This document shows positions 22,467 to 34,440 of a stretch of 64,000 nt of DNA, one piece after another (position 1 is the stretch's first letter; each line of letters starts with the position of its first letter). The stretch is from Lepidurus packardi (taxonomy: Eukaryota > Arthropoda > Branchiopoda > Notostraca > Triopsidae): NCBI GenBank assembly GCA_023053545.1, contig JAKZAN010000001.1, positions 496,001-560,000 on the forward strand, read 5' to 3'. The position numbers and the translations under genes were made by a program. The notes beneath the pieces were generated by a model, which had not been told where the DNA came from, did not search any database, and saw only the letters and a program-made list of their open reading frames with translations.

Positions 22467-23091
22467 TTTGGCAATATACTAGACGGGATAAAATTTAGAT
22501 TTTTTAAAAGGGTTTAGTAAGAGTATGCTTTTATTGAATCCACTATCGTTTCATTTCATAGCGCGTTCCACTGGGTGCACTATAAAATACTGCACCAGTG
22601 CAGCCAGTTCCACTGGGTGCACTATAAAATACTGCACCAGTGCAGCCAGTGGAACGGGCTAAGTGTATGTACCTTATCTGTAAGCATCTTTTGTATATAA
22701 AACTTGAAGTAAATATACAAGACGCACTGAGTGCCCAAAATACTGCACCAGTGCAGTCAGTGTAACGCGCTATTAGAAAGAATGATTGGTGTTACGTAAG
22801 TTTAAGATGCGTAATATTTTCAACTACATATCAGTAGATTACGGGGATAATATAGACGCATATACAGTGAATTCAAGCTTAATTGTGTATTAAAACTTTG
22901 TATGTCTGTGAATATGGGTGTATTTACCAGGTTAGACAAGGGATAAAAACACCCACAGTAAACAAGCGTGTAACCTAACGGTACTGATGGTAAACTGGGA
23001 CAAGACTCATTCTCAACCGCGAATAGCCTGTTGCCGAAACGCCATTCGTGGCAATCACTAGATCGTAGTTCGCACTCCAAAATGGGAAAAT
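22467..23091. promoter_or_regulatory. Divergent promoter region, HEXIM/Raf
   Basis: 625 bp between the two start codons, holding the 5' ends of both genes and, at 22558-22773, a foldback element. No core promoter motif was assigned. Confidence 0.55.
22558..22773. mobile_element. ~216-bp MITE-like foldback
   Basis: Imperfect terminal inverted repeats: tagcgcgttccactgggtgca on the left, complement of tgcagtcagtgtaacgcgcta on the right. Internally a 48-bp unit (gttccactgggtgcactata ... tgcaccagtgcagcca) is tandemly duplicated. A related, decayed copy lies at 9297-9430. Confidence 0.7.
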
Positions 23092-26000
23092 ATGGCGATG
23101 GTTGGTGGAAAGTTTTTTGATAGCAGTGCTATGTCTACTTTAACCCTTCCGAGCCCGAAAAAGCAAATGCGGATTGAAGAAACAGGAACAGTCCAAGATG
23201 AAGTAAGTTATATTTCAGTTCCCTTCCCTCTTCTGACTTTTCGTCATGATCCTGACCATGGCTTGGTTATTCCTCTTCTCTGATGTGATATTTTGCTGGC
23301 ACTTCCCCTTGTTTTTGTTGTGGCGTATCCACCTCGATTTGTAGGCGTTTTTAGACAACTTTCTGAAGCTTTACATGCTAACTATTGAACATTTTGCTGT
23401 GAAATTGAAATTGTCTAACATTCTTTTAATGCTTAAAGATTTAGATCGCCCTGCATAACCCAGTGTTTCCTTTGTTTTTCACCACAAGGCTTTACTGCGG
23501 CTCCGTTCAATTTTCTCAAGATTATCTGATTGTGGTTTGTGTTATTTTATGGGGTTTGATTCCTATATTGTGTGTATCAAGCTAGACACCAATAGTTGAC
23601 TCTAATTGCATTTGTTTGTTTCATTAGAAAGTCCAAAGTGCCGTTTAGGTTTACGTGACTGATAAGGCTTGCCTTGTTTTCCTGATTGACAATTAAAGGG
23701 AGGCATCTTAATTTGCATTGCCCTTTAAGCACGTTTTTCCAGCGCTCACAACTTGCTATCCCTACCGGCTAGCCGGTCGCCTGTGGGCATCATCTAAGAC
23801 GCACGCCGTTATGGTCTGAAAAATGGGAAGCAGGTGGTCAACGTGCGTGGATGTTGTAAAACAGCTTTTTGTCTCTCCCTGCAGTGCCTGGTCCACCTTT
23901 TCGTTTGAGCATCGTATGGGGTACTTAGATTGGTTCCTTTTTCTTCTCTATTTGCAGTTGCGCAACATCCAGAGCGTGATCCGTCTCACCAAAGAAAATA
24001 TCGATGCCCTCAACGCGCGTTTTGCGGGATTCCAACACCCTCCTTCCATGTACTTGGTGGAGTACAATGATCTGACCAGCAAACTCCATGAATTTAAGAT
24101 ACGGGAGTCGGTTTTGTTGGAGCGAGTGAGTAGCGTGTCGAATGGGCGTCAAACGCCCCTCGAAAGCGACGATGCTCATGGTAAGTTTTTTTATTGGATT
24201 TTTTTTTGGACAGTATTTCGATTTGTGATCATTTACTTTCGGTGTACTTCCTTTTTTTGCAGCCACAAGTCAGCACAATAATGGCACAGGACCAGGGTTA
24301 TCGATGGACGAAACGGTGAGCCGGCAAATGAATCCTGTGCCGCCTCGCTCTCCTTTAAAATCTGTCGTGCGGGCGTATTTGCCTAATGAACAGCGAACTA
24401 CAGTGCAAGTCCGGCCTGGGCAAACCGTGCGTGAAGCCCTGGCCAAAGCGATGAAGCTCAGGAAATTGGAATGCACCATGTGTGCCGTGTACAGAAAGGC
24501 GGGCAATGACGTACGTCTTTCCCAGAATCAAATTTCCCGTTAATGCTTCCTCGTTTTTCTGTAGCAAATCCTCGTGCAATGGGACGCGGATATCTCCACC
24601 CTAGAAGGCGAAGAAATCCATGTCAAAATACGTGACAAGTTTCCAGTCACCACCAGCATCTCCCATAATTTCGTACGTTTTTTTCTTTCATTTCTTAGTT
24701 CATTTATTTACCTTTTTTTAGCTTAATTCATTTTTTTTTTACTTATTTACTTACTTACTGTTCTTAGTAAGTACTTTTTTACTTACTAAGTAACTTTTAA
24801 GTTACTTTTTTACTTACTTACTTTACTTTTTTACTTACTTATTTACGTTACTTACTTTACTTTTTTTATCTTTTTGTTTTAGTTCACTTCTCCAGTTCAT
24901 TTTTCGATCTTTTTTTTATTTCATTTTTTTAGTTCATTTTTTTATCTTTTTTTTTATCTTAATTAATTTTTTTTTTTTTTACTTTTTTACTTACTTACTT
25001 TTCTTAGTAAGTAGTTTTTTACTTACTAAGTAACTTTTAAGTTACTTTTTTACTTACTTATTTACTTTACTTACTTTACTTTTTTTATCTTTTTGTTTTA
25101 GTTCACTTTTCTAGTTCATTTTTCGATCTTTTTTTTATTTCATTTTTTTAGTTCATTTTTTTATCTTTTCTTTTATCTTAATTCATTTTTTTTTACTTTT
25201 TTACTTACTTACTTTTCTTAGTAAGTACTTTTTTACTTACTAAGTAACTTTTAAGTTAACTTTTAATTTACTTTTTTACTTACTTATTTACTTTGCTTAC
25301 TTTACTTTTTTTTAATCTTTTTTTGGTTCACTTTTCTAGTTCATTTTTGTATCTTTTTTTTATCTTAATTCATTTTTTTTTTTACTTTGCTTTAGTATTA
25401 TTGTATTGTATTACTTTAAGCCAATGTATTTTCTTTTCCCCTTGAATCTCAGGTGCGCAAAACGTTCTTCTCGCTGGCATATTGCGAAGCCTGTCGCCGT
25501 TTGTTGTTTCAAGGATTCCTGTGCCGTACCTGTGGCTACAGGTTCCACCAGCGCTGTGCTGCTGCAGTGCCCCCTTTGTGTCACCTCACACACATGCACG
25601 AAAACACGCTGCTCCAAATGTATGTCCAGAGGAAAAGCTCTAGTTCGTTTAGTCTAGATGGTTTTCAATGATTTGTCTTCATTTTGTCTTGCGTTTTCTT
25701 TCAACTTTTCGTTCTTTCTTTGATAATTTCTTGCGTTGATAATTTCGTTTTCTTTCGTTTATCGTTGATTCTTTCGTTTTCTTTCAAATGTTCGTTCTTT
25801 CTTTGATAATTTCTTTCGTTGATAATTTCCTTTTCTTTTTTTTCGTTGGTTCTTTCGTTTTCTTTCAACTTTTCGTTCTTTCTTTGATAATTTCTTTCGT
25901 TGATAATTTCTTGATAATTTCGTTGATAATTTCGTTGATAATTTCTTTCGTTGATCATGATCATTTCTTTCGTTCTGTCTTGAATGTTCTTTCTACAATG

Positions 26001-29000
26001 GTAGGCTCTTGTCGTGCGAAGATCCCGATGGGATGTTACCCGCTTTTTACGGCACGGTAGGCTCCAGTTTCTCAGGGCCGTGTCGCTCTCCGTACCAAAA
26101 CACCAACCGCCGCTTGCCAGGCCCTCTAGCGCACCGCGAACGGTCCACCTCTGCCCCCAACGTGTGTTACAATTTCGTGAGTCAAGGCGGCGATGCGGCT
26201 GGCTTGGAAGACTTCTCTTACCGCATACGAGCTCAAAATCTGGCCGGCACAGGTAAAAATCCTTGTATTTTCTTACTGTTTTTTTCTTTGACTTTAGATT
26301 GACTGGCGATGAAACCCATGGGCATGTTTTTGGATCCTTATTTTTTAGCACCTTGGAATTATTTTGAGTTGGAATTGCGTTTTTCATTGCTCGTACTGTA
26401 TTCTTGTATTTTATTTCCGTGTCGTGATCACGTGACCAGAGTCCGGACTGGGGTTTTTGAGTTTGTCGCGCTGGGCTCAGTATAAAGCCGCCATCCTGGG
26501 CCACAGTCACAGTCAGGGGCTCAATGAGCACCACAACCATCCTCCCCCCCATGCATCTCCCCATCCAGTCTCAACCAATCCAGCCTCGGGTGCCAATTCG
26601 CACGGAAAAACATGGCCGTGGGCATGGGCCTTGACGCAGTTTGCTATGGGATTCACCTTACCGCCCTGTGCGTTTGTTTTGTTTTTTTTACCACCCATTT
26701 TTGCTTGGCACCCATTGCTCATGCGCTTTGCATTCTACAGTCTTCATTCTACATTTTTTGAATTTTTTGTCTTTCACTTTGGCAATCTTTTGCGTATTGC
26801 TTCTGGAGGCGGGATATCTCCCAGGATTGATGCTAAGCTGTGTCAAAAGCTTGTACTTACGTGAGTTTTTTGGGGCCGTTTTTAGCCATGACCGGGACCG
26901 CTATGGGAGGCCACGCCCAGCCGCCGTCCAGTCCAGGTAGTTCGCCCACTAAAGCTCCTCACAGTCAGAGTGCGCAGGCGTCGCCAACCAATACTTTGCG
27001 ACCGTGGCGCCCCCGGGCGCGTTCGGCGGACGAGAGCAGTAAGAAAGTAAGGGCGTCAAGGGAATCCATTGAAGATTGGGAGATTCCGGCTGATGAAATC
27101 CTGATTGGACCGCGGATCGGCTCAGGATCTTTTGGAACAGTCTATCGAGGCCATTGGCATGGGCCTGTAGCTGTGAAAACGCTGAATGTGAAGGATCCCA
27201 CGCCGGCCCAGCTGCAGGCATTTAAAAATGAAGTGGCGGTTTTGAGAAAAACGAGGTTATTTGACTATTTTTTTTAGTTTATCTTAATATTTTTGATTCT
27301 TTATTATTATTCGATTATTTTTATAGTTTCCAGTTATTGTTTTGATTATTTTTAGATTTTCCAGTTATTGTATCGATTATGTTTAGATTTTCCAGTTATT
27401 GTATCGATTAGTTTTATATTTTCCAGTTATTGTATCGATTATTTTTATATTTTCCAGATATTGTATCGATTATTTTTATATTTTTCAGTTATTGTATCGA
27501 TTATTTTTATATTTCCCAGTTATTGTTTCGATTATTTTTATATTTTCCAGTTATTGTATCGATTATTTTTATATTTTCCAGTTATTGTATCGATTATTTT
27601 TATATTCTCCAGTTATTGTTTCGATTATTTTTATATTTTCCAGTTATTCTATCGATTATTTTTATATTTTCCAGTTATTGTTTCCATTATTATTGTATTT
27701 TCTTTAATACCAACGTAGGCTTCCGCCTATAGTTGCATTCTTTATTATTTTAATTGAGGTTCTGGAGTAGTTTTGCTAATGGATTTGTTGTTACAGGCAT
27801 GTGAATATTTTGCTGTTTATGGGTTGCGTTAGCAAGCCCCAACTGGCTATTGTCACGCAATGGTGTGAGGGTTCGAGCTTATACAAGCATTTGCATGTGC
27901 TGGAAACCAAATTCGAGTTGTGGAACTTGATAGAGACCGCCAGGCAGACGGCGCAAGGCATGGAGTAAGTTTTTTGCAAACCTATACAAATTTGGGGAAT
28001 GGAACATTTTTAATATGATTGTTTTGATGACGTTTTTAGCTATTTGCACGCCAAGAATATTATTCACCGGGACCTGAAAAGCAACAACATTTTCCTGCAC
28101 GACGATATGACAGTCAAAATTGGCGATTTCGGCTTGGCCACGGTCAAAACGCGGTGGTCGGGCTCACAACAGTTTCAGCAACCTTCTGGTATGTTACTTT
28201 TCTTATATTTGGTAAAATTTATCCTTGCATTTTCAGGCATTTTTCGTCTAGTTTTTTTCCCTAGTTTATTTATGTTAGCGTTGGAATTAATTTCTTCATT
28301 CGTACGCTTGAGATATTTGCTTCAAGTTTGGATTCTTATAAAATTAATTGTGATTAAAGCCACGGTGTAGTTCAAGCAGTTGATATTTTTCTCACCAGAT
28401 GGCACTGCTGTCATAGCCTTGTATAAAGATGACACTTGTGTGTCATGTTGAAAAACGTTCGCAGGAAAAAGGATGACAAACTTTCTTTCATTCCATTAGC
28501 TGACAAAAAATTGTTCGAAAGGGACACAGTAGTATTGTTTTTGACAGCGTTAATTCCTTTTTTTATATCTTAATAGAAATTTCTTAAAATGCTGCGTCAA
28601 AAGCTTTAAATCTATGATTTATTTAAAATTTTAAAAATCTATGGTTTATTTAAAATTTTAATAACTTGAATAAGTTTAAATAAACCATCTATCTCTATCC
28701 ATCTATATCTATATCCAACGATATATCCGTGGATTTAAGCAGCATGATTCTTCATAATATGACTCAATTTCGTTCTTGTATTTTCATAGACTTGCTGATC
28801 TTTCAGTTGTTTTAGAAATATGCTTCTTAATATACCACCATTAACAATTCTCATTCATTCATTTATCTAAACAGGTTCAATTCTATGGATGGCTCCTGAA
28901 GTGATCCGAATGAAAGATGAAACGCCCTATAGTTTCCAATCAGATGGCTATGCATTTGGGGTCGTTTTGTACGAGTTATTCAGCGGTTCGTTGCCTTACG

Positions 29001-29506
29001 CCCACATCAACAATAAAGACCAGGTACCCTTGTTTAAATGCACACTACTGACAACTTAGCCACCTCAATTAGATCTAATAAGCTTGGGTATGACATGTTT
29101 TTTCAAAACTTTCTAGATTCTCTTCATGGTTGGTCAAGGCCTATTGAAACCCGAATTGAGTAACTTGAGGTCAGATACACCCAAAGCTTTGCGGCACTTG
29201 CTCGAGAGCTGTATTAGTGTAGCCAGGGAAGACCGACCTTTATTCCGACAGGTAAAATAAAGCAAAAACAATGTACCAAAATAAATAAATAACCAATAAC
29301 AACACATTTCTGATTGGCAGATTCTAACCGTTCTAGAAAACGTGTTGCGTTCTTTACCAAAAATCCACCGCTCGGCTTCAGAACCTACGTTAAGCCGAAC
29401 GCATTTGCAATCCGAAGACTTTTACTATCCTTGCGCCTTGCCTAAAACGCCCATGAATGCACAGTATGGAGCCTTTCCATTTGTGTCGTCAGGTGGAGTC
29501 ATTTAA
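23092..29506 (+). CDS. Raf: Raf serine/threonine kinase (B-Raf/Pole hole orthologue)
   Basis: MAP kinase kinase kinase that couples Ras-GTP to MEK. Twelve exons: 23092-23202, 23958-24180, 24263-24510, 24565-24672, 25453-25619, 26005-26252, 26886-27255, 27797-27964, 28040-28188, 28875-29023, 29117-29251 and 29321-29506, about 753 residues. Domains: B-Raf-specific region ([24 protein letters not shown]), Ras-binding domain ([16 protein letters not shown]), Cys-rich C1 domain ([17 protein letters not shown]...HQRC...PLC, zinc ligands present), first 14-3-3 site (RERSTSAP), and kinase ([40 protein letters not shown]). A second 14-3-3 site RSASEP precedes the stop. An acidic [12 protein letters not shown]-region suggests constitutive priming as in B-Raf. 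Odd: SDGYAFG where SDVYAFG is usual. A His/Pro-rich exon near 26,440-26,590 may be missing from this model. Confidence 0.93.
23203..23957. other. Raf: Raf intron 1
   Basis: A 755-bp intron. No exon or repeat recognised. Confidence 0.7.
24673..25452. repeat. Raf: ~250-bp tandem repeats in Raf intron 4
   Basis: About three degenerate copies of an extremely T-rich block: acttacttacttttcttagt then aagtacttttttacttacta, gtaacttttaagttactttt, and later tttagttcacttttctagtt plus catttttcgatctttttttt. The inner tactta/taagta words are mutually complementary. Confidence 0.8.
25700..25965. repeat. Raf: ttcgttctttctttgataat repeat in Raf intron 5
   Basis: Degenerate repetition of cgttctttctttgataattt and ctttcgttgataatttc. 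It creates long but meaningless antisense frames rich in Asn/Glu/Arg. Confidence 0.75.
27300..27700. repeat. Raf: 31-bp tandem repeat in Raf intron 7
   Basis: About 13 copies of a 31-bp unit (attgtatcgattatttttat plus attttccagtt). As 31 is not a multiple of 3, all three plus-strand frames stay open for about 100 codons, giving false Tyr/Phe/Ile-rich proteins. Each unit ends in a pyrimidine-rich ttttccag that resembles a 3' splice site. Confidence 0.9.
28189..28874. other. Raf: Raf intron 9
   Basis: A 686-bp intron with no exon. It contains an agatggcactgctgtcat word and a short internal duplication (aaaatctatgatttatttaa type) near 28,605-28,680. Confidence 0.7.
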
Positions 29507-29917
29507 AGAATGTAGGCTGGCATGGGCATGGGAAAAGTTTCCGGTGCATTTTTTTTTTAAAAAAGAAAGGCAAACATCATTTGTATATACCTAACAAGAC
29601 AAAAAGGCAGGAAACGTGAAGGCAACGTCATCTGTAAATACCTAACAAGAACAGTCTCTACCACCTGAAACAGAAAAGGTTCACTGTAGATTCCAGCGTA
29701 TACTTTGAAATCCCTGTCCCCAAGGTCTTTTTAATTGACTGTAGAAAAACAAAAAAAATAAGTATAATGTGTACATTTTCTCAAGTTTAGGTGACACTGT
29801 AACAGACACTTTGAGTTCCTGTTCATTTTCAGTACTCTTTGCTCCTCTCCAAAACCTTCCACGCCTACTCAATACAAAAAAGAACAAATCCGACTCGACA
29901 GCACTTTGTTTCCAGTT

Positions 29918-31120
29918 TCAGACTGCCGCTTCCAAGAGTTCTAACTCGTGTTGGTGAACCTTCATTTGCCTTTCTATCGTGGGTAGATCAGTGGGAGCAC
30001 CTTTGAGCTCTTCTTTCAACGCCTGTAAAGTAACGCGATTCTTCACGCCCTATAGACATGAATTAAATGAATTAAAGAAATTAAATGGATATTATTTCAC
30101 CTGATGTAACAGGGATACGTTGGCATCGAGCGTCTGGACGGCTTTTCCTAGCTTGGCAGCGTCTACATTAGCTGCTTCCTGGGAAAGTGATGCTGTAGGC
30201 GTGGCATGGAGTTTGAGTTCGTGCAGGTAACATTCCTGGAATGCTTGAGCTGTTTGCTTCAGCTCAGCCAGTGATTGAGTCATGGAATTCACGTCAGCTT
30301 GCACTATAGGATAGGATTTGGTAGGAAGACAAGTTGTCGTAGCCTTTTCTATGCGCTGCAGGTTTTCCTGCAGGTCTTTGGGTTTGTTAGCCAGTTTTCC
30401 TGAACTTATCCTGTTCTTGAGTTCTTGGTCCAGATCAGGTGGAAGAAGACTGGCTTTCATCTTAAACAGATCCTGAGAAAAGCTTGATTACTAGACCAAT
30501 AAACGAATGTCTTGACTAATAATAATATACTATAAGAATATTAGTAAGAATAATAATAAATAACGAAAATTATCATGTTTACAAGGAAGTTTTCCGCAGA
30601 TGTAGTGTCTGTCAGGAAACCGAGAACATTTTGGGTGACGTTCGTAGATGATACGGTAATGTTCTTTAAGGCATTTAGCAGGCGAGTCCATAATACTTTT
30701 TGCTTCTCTTTAGGACTGTCGCCAGACACAAAGTCCTTGCCTTGTTTAACGCAAAAACCATTTACGTGTAGGAATTTTAAAATTCCTGGGAAAAAGAGAT
30801 AAATATAGTAAGTTTGTTTTTCTTTATTTTAGGCTTTTAAAAAATTAAGGGTGCTAACCTTCGTCTGTTGCAGGTATAGCCGATTGGCTTGAAGGGTTGG
30901 AAGAGACGCAAGATGTAAGGGAAAGATCTCTCCCTGAAGTGGGAGTTTCATCTGATTCTGCATCTTGGGAATTTGACAGTTTAGAGATGATCCAAAGTAG
31001 TAAATCAGTGCGGGTGGGGCTTTTTTCATAGAGAAGGTTTTCAACCCACCATTCTTCTTCTGTTGTTAAGTAAGGACAATTGGATTGCTTTAAGATGTTT
31101 AAAGCCCAGGAGATTAACAT
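29918..31120 (-). CDS. HAUS7: HAUS augmin-like complex subunit 7-like protein
   Basis: Proposed subunit of augmin, which recruits gamma-tubulin to spindle microtubules. Four minus-strand exons: 31120-30859, 30785-30583, 30472-30101 and 30049-29918, about 322 residues (human HAUS7 368). The N-terminus (ALNILKQSNCPYLTTEE ... VENLLYEKSPTRTDLLLWI) follows the HAUS7 pattern of a Cys-Pro-Tyr/Phe-Leu core, then a short LL..PS.xR..(I/L)L.W motif. The next exon (ILKFLHVNGFCVKQGKDFVSG) fits the following family block. The rest is helical and probably coiled coil (LAELKQTAQAFQECYLHELKLH), as in augmin subunits. Similarity is weak outside the N-terminus, so the family call is tentative; the gene itself is well supported. 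Tail to tail with Raf (411 bp). Confidence 0.65.
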
Positions 31121-31441
31121 AGTTTATAAATACTAAGACTTTTTAATACACAGACTTTAGATATTCCCGCCTTCTTCCTAAATCGCTTCTCACACGGCAG
31201 AAGAACAATTACCGGAACTGGAACTGGAACTGTGAACTGGAACTCTGGGGGAGAGCTCCTTTCCGTTCCGCTTCGCTCATTAGGATGGAACGGGAATCCC
31301 TGGGAACGGGAAGCTCTGAGAGGACAAAACTCGGGAACAACAGAAAATGACTCGAAACTTCTAGAGAATCATGGCAATGGGCGAACCGTCAAATTTATAT
31401 AAATCGAACAAAAGGTAGACAAAAGACAGTATTTTAAGAAA
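31121..31441. other. 5' flank of the HAUS7-like gene
   Basis: 321 bp with a short ggaact repeat (about 31,210-31,245). It ends where the left terminus of the large inverted repeat begins. No further gene seen. Confidence 0.6.
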
Positions 31442-34440
31442 GGGTTGTCTTAAAATTCGAAAGTTTTTATAGGCCTGTTGCTGCAAAGTTAAACCTATGA
31501 AAAATGTATTTTACTTGAGAATTCTAACCAATTTGAATAGCGCGCGTTATTGGAATGGCGGCAAGGGGGGCTTTGCCCAACTGTGCGGCCTTTGCAACTT
31601 GCCCAACATTGTCCAACTTGCAGTCGCGCTCGCAAAGCCGAACAAGTTACATGTTCAGAAAGAACCTGTTGTTATGCATAACTTACAGAATAGTTGTTTT
31701 TTTTTTAAGCTGAATTTGCGTAACTTACTCTTTCTGCAGTTATTGAACAACATTCGTGTTCATTTATAAGCATTAATTTAGCTTCATTTGTGAATTTTGT
31801 GCGTAGTGTTTTCAGTGGAAGTTTCACTGAAACGTTTGGGCGTGTAGGCGTTTTTTAACGTCTAAAACGGACGATTTTGTGAAATTTGGGCTGGACAAGC
31901 TCAAACAAGATGCCGCTGGGTTATTCTTTTTCACCTTTTGCCTGCTCCAGTTGGTAATTATTATTTGAATTTTTTAGGAGAGACATCCTTATTTCTTCGC
32001 CTGTTATGCCAATGAAGCTGAGTGAAAACATAGCATGCCACGTGGGACAGTCATGTGCGAGATTAAGGAAAGATATTTTTAAATGTATTTAACAGTTTAA
32101 TTTAGTGCAATAGATCAGTAATAATAAAAAGAATAAAATAGGTCCGTCCTCTTTACGTCGCAGCTCTCGTTCTTATGAATTCGGCTTATTAGTTAGTTAT
32201 TTATGCATATAAACAAATGTTTATATTTCTCCATTCATACATCGTCGTAAGCAATTGTAAGCTTTTTTGCTTAATCTCCAATTGTGGCTAGGAGACGTGG
32301 ACTTTCCACAAGTTTCGTGCCTATCCATTTCTTGTGTACAGTACTTGTGCACTTATTTGTTGTGTACAGTTATTCATTGCCATTTTCCTTAATTTTTCTT
32401 TTTTGGGGGGAATAGTGTGGCTAGAACGCAGAATGCCAGAATACGGAATAAAAAAAAACTACCCAACGCAGTGCCCAATCACGTTGCTCATTGCTAACGT
32501 TGCCATAGCCTCTGGCGAAATGGACACAGCCCTCTGTAGGCACTCGCCGCCACTTTGCTTAGCGGACGGAATTAATCCCGTCAGCCATTTTGTGAACAGA
32601 CGCCAAGCCGACTCCACGTCAGGTAATTTGCTCCCGTTTTATTCCAATTTTTCGACTCCCATCCGACTTTTATCAAACTGAAAGGCAAACTGACTTAAGT
32701 GTTATGCAATCAGCTTGCAAATTATCACATTTTCTTAATAAAAAGTAACAATATTGATAATGTTCGACATTATTCCCAGGGGTAAGCGTCAGTAGATTTC
32801 GAACGTTTTCAAATTCATTCGCTCCCACTGGCTACATATTGCCATTAATTCAATTAACAACTACTAGGAAGTTACCATATTCTGTCTTCCGTTTCCTCTA
32901 GTTGGGCGAAGATTTTGTTTATCCTATTTTTTCACGAAAATGTTCAAAATCCGATTTGAGCAATTTCCAGATTTCTTTTAATTCCTCAATCCTCATGACT
33001 ACCAACAAAGATACACCCCGGAGTGTAATCCCGTTTTTGGATTTAAAAAATATCAATGCAAACAAATTTAGCATTTTTCTGGCTAAAAAAACTAATATTA
33101 AAAATTCCCGCATGGCCGCCATTGTCGGTCCCGGTCAAAGCTCCAGCGAACGTTTTTGTCCCAGCCCTGTTCCGCCATTTTGATTTGTGTAGTCGGGTGG
33201 GATGACGTACTTTTTTCGCGACTCTAATTCAACTTGTCAAAGCGTAAAACCGTGTTAATTTGTGTTTAAAGATGAACAGTATTACTAAGAGTTGTCCCTT
33301 TTCTATTTCTTAGGTGGTGACAAATTTCACAAACAGTTCTATTGTTACAACGTGTTAAGTGTGTGGTCCCTTCCCTCCTCCCGTTCCACTCAGCCAACTT
33401 TATCCCCCTGCCTTTTGCCATCCTTTTGGAGAAGAAAAACAGAACAGCAACGTTTTTGTCTGCTAAGCTGAGGATGCGTGGAGACAGCTATTATTTCATC
33501 TTCTGTGGGAGCCGCCAGGAGAACCAGAAGAAAAGGTATGCCAGGAGTTCAAAAGTGTTGTGGTCGGTTAGGTCTTTAGCTGCAACATTTGAACTTCCTG
33601 GGGGGACAGAAAAGTCTTCGCTGTGCCATACAATAGGTCTTAAATGGCAAAAACAGCGAAAACTTTTCTGGGGTCAGGGGTCAAACGGATGGTGGAAGCC
33701 TCGACTGAAGAACGCGTAGACGCCGCCAGGCAGGGGGAAAGAGTTTCGTCTGTGGACATTTCTGGCTGAGTACATTCTTTTCTATTGAATTTAAATATCG
33801 GTAACATTGTTAGTAACTAACTTCCATCTCGTTTACAGGCTTTCACTCCGTTTGGGTCCCTTAGTGCTCCGGCTGGGATTTTGCCGTGTTTTCAAGATTG
33901 TTGCTGTTTTGGGGGGGATCCACGTGTTCGCTCAGTCGAAGTAAGAACTTGTTTGGATTTTTTCCAAAGGGGCTTTCTGGTTTCTTTCCCTAATCGAAGA
34001 GTCCATTTTATGTTTGAACATGTTGGTTAACATGGCCATAGAAGATAGAATGCTTTGAAAGTTTTTAAAATGGCTCAGTTTTACAGTTTTTATTCATATT
34101 TTATAGTTTTTATTCTTGTTCTTTTTTCCTAGGACGTTCACGAGACCGGGAGAAAAGGGAGGGCGAAGTCTCGGAAGGCTATTGGTCGTAGGAAAGCAAA
34201 GCAAAAAAAAAGGGGAGCAGAACCTGCACCTGGTCGACTTTGGGCAAAATCTCCGCCTTTCCCACACTTGCTATGTCTCCAGCCGGGGAAAATGGATACA
34301 TTTGAGTCTTCTGAAAAAGGGAAGCACATTTTGTGTATTATTCTCTGCTTTCGTCTGCGTTCGTTTTTGTTGGGCAATTCAAACTTGTTTTTTTTTTTAA
34401 TGTGGTAGTTTCTTGAGTTTGTGCAAAGAAAGCTTCGCTA
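31442..34440 (+). repeat. Left arm, outer segment
   Basis: Matches the minus strand of about 49,880-52,029 with visible substitutions and indels. Shared landmarks are gcagtcgcgctcgcaaagcc, tgtcccagccctgttccgcc, gtgttttcaagattgttgct and aagggagggcgaagtctcgg. A block at about 33,430-33,836 is absent from the right arm. Confidence 0.75.

Noticed and set aside
25701..26564. 287-codon minus-strand frame opposite Raf
   Set aside because: It is antisense to Raf exon 6 and repeat-driven (Asn/Glu/Arg from the ttcgttctttctttgataat repeat); no domain.
26858..26885. 36-nt Raf microexon before 26,861 (donor gtgagt)
   Set aside because: Phase would fit, but the following intron would be only about 25 nt, too short to splice.
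27368..27732. Three overlapping ~100-codon Tyr/Phe/Ile-rich frames
   Set aside because: Produced by the 31-bp tandem repeat, which keeps every frame open.
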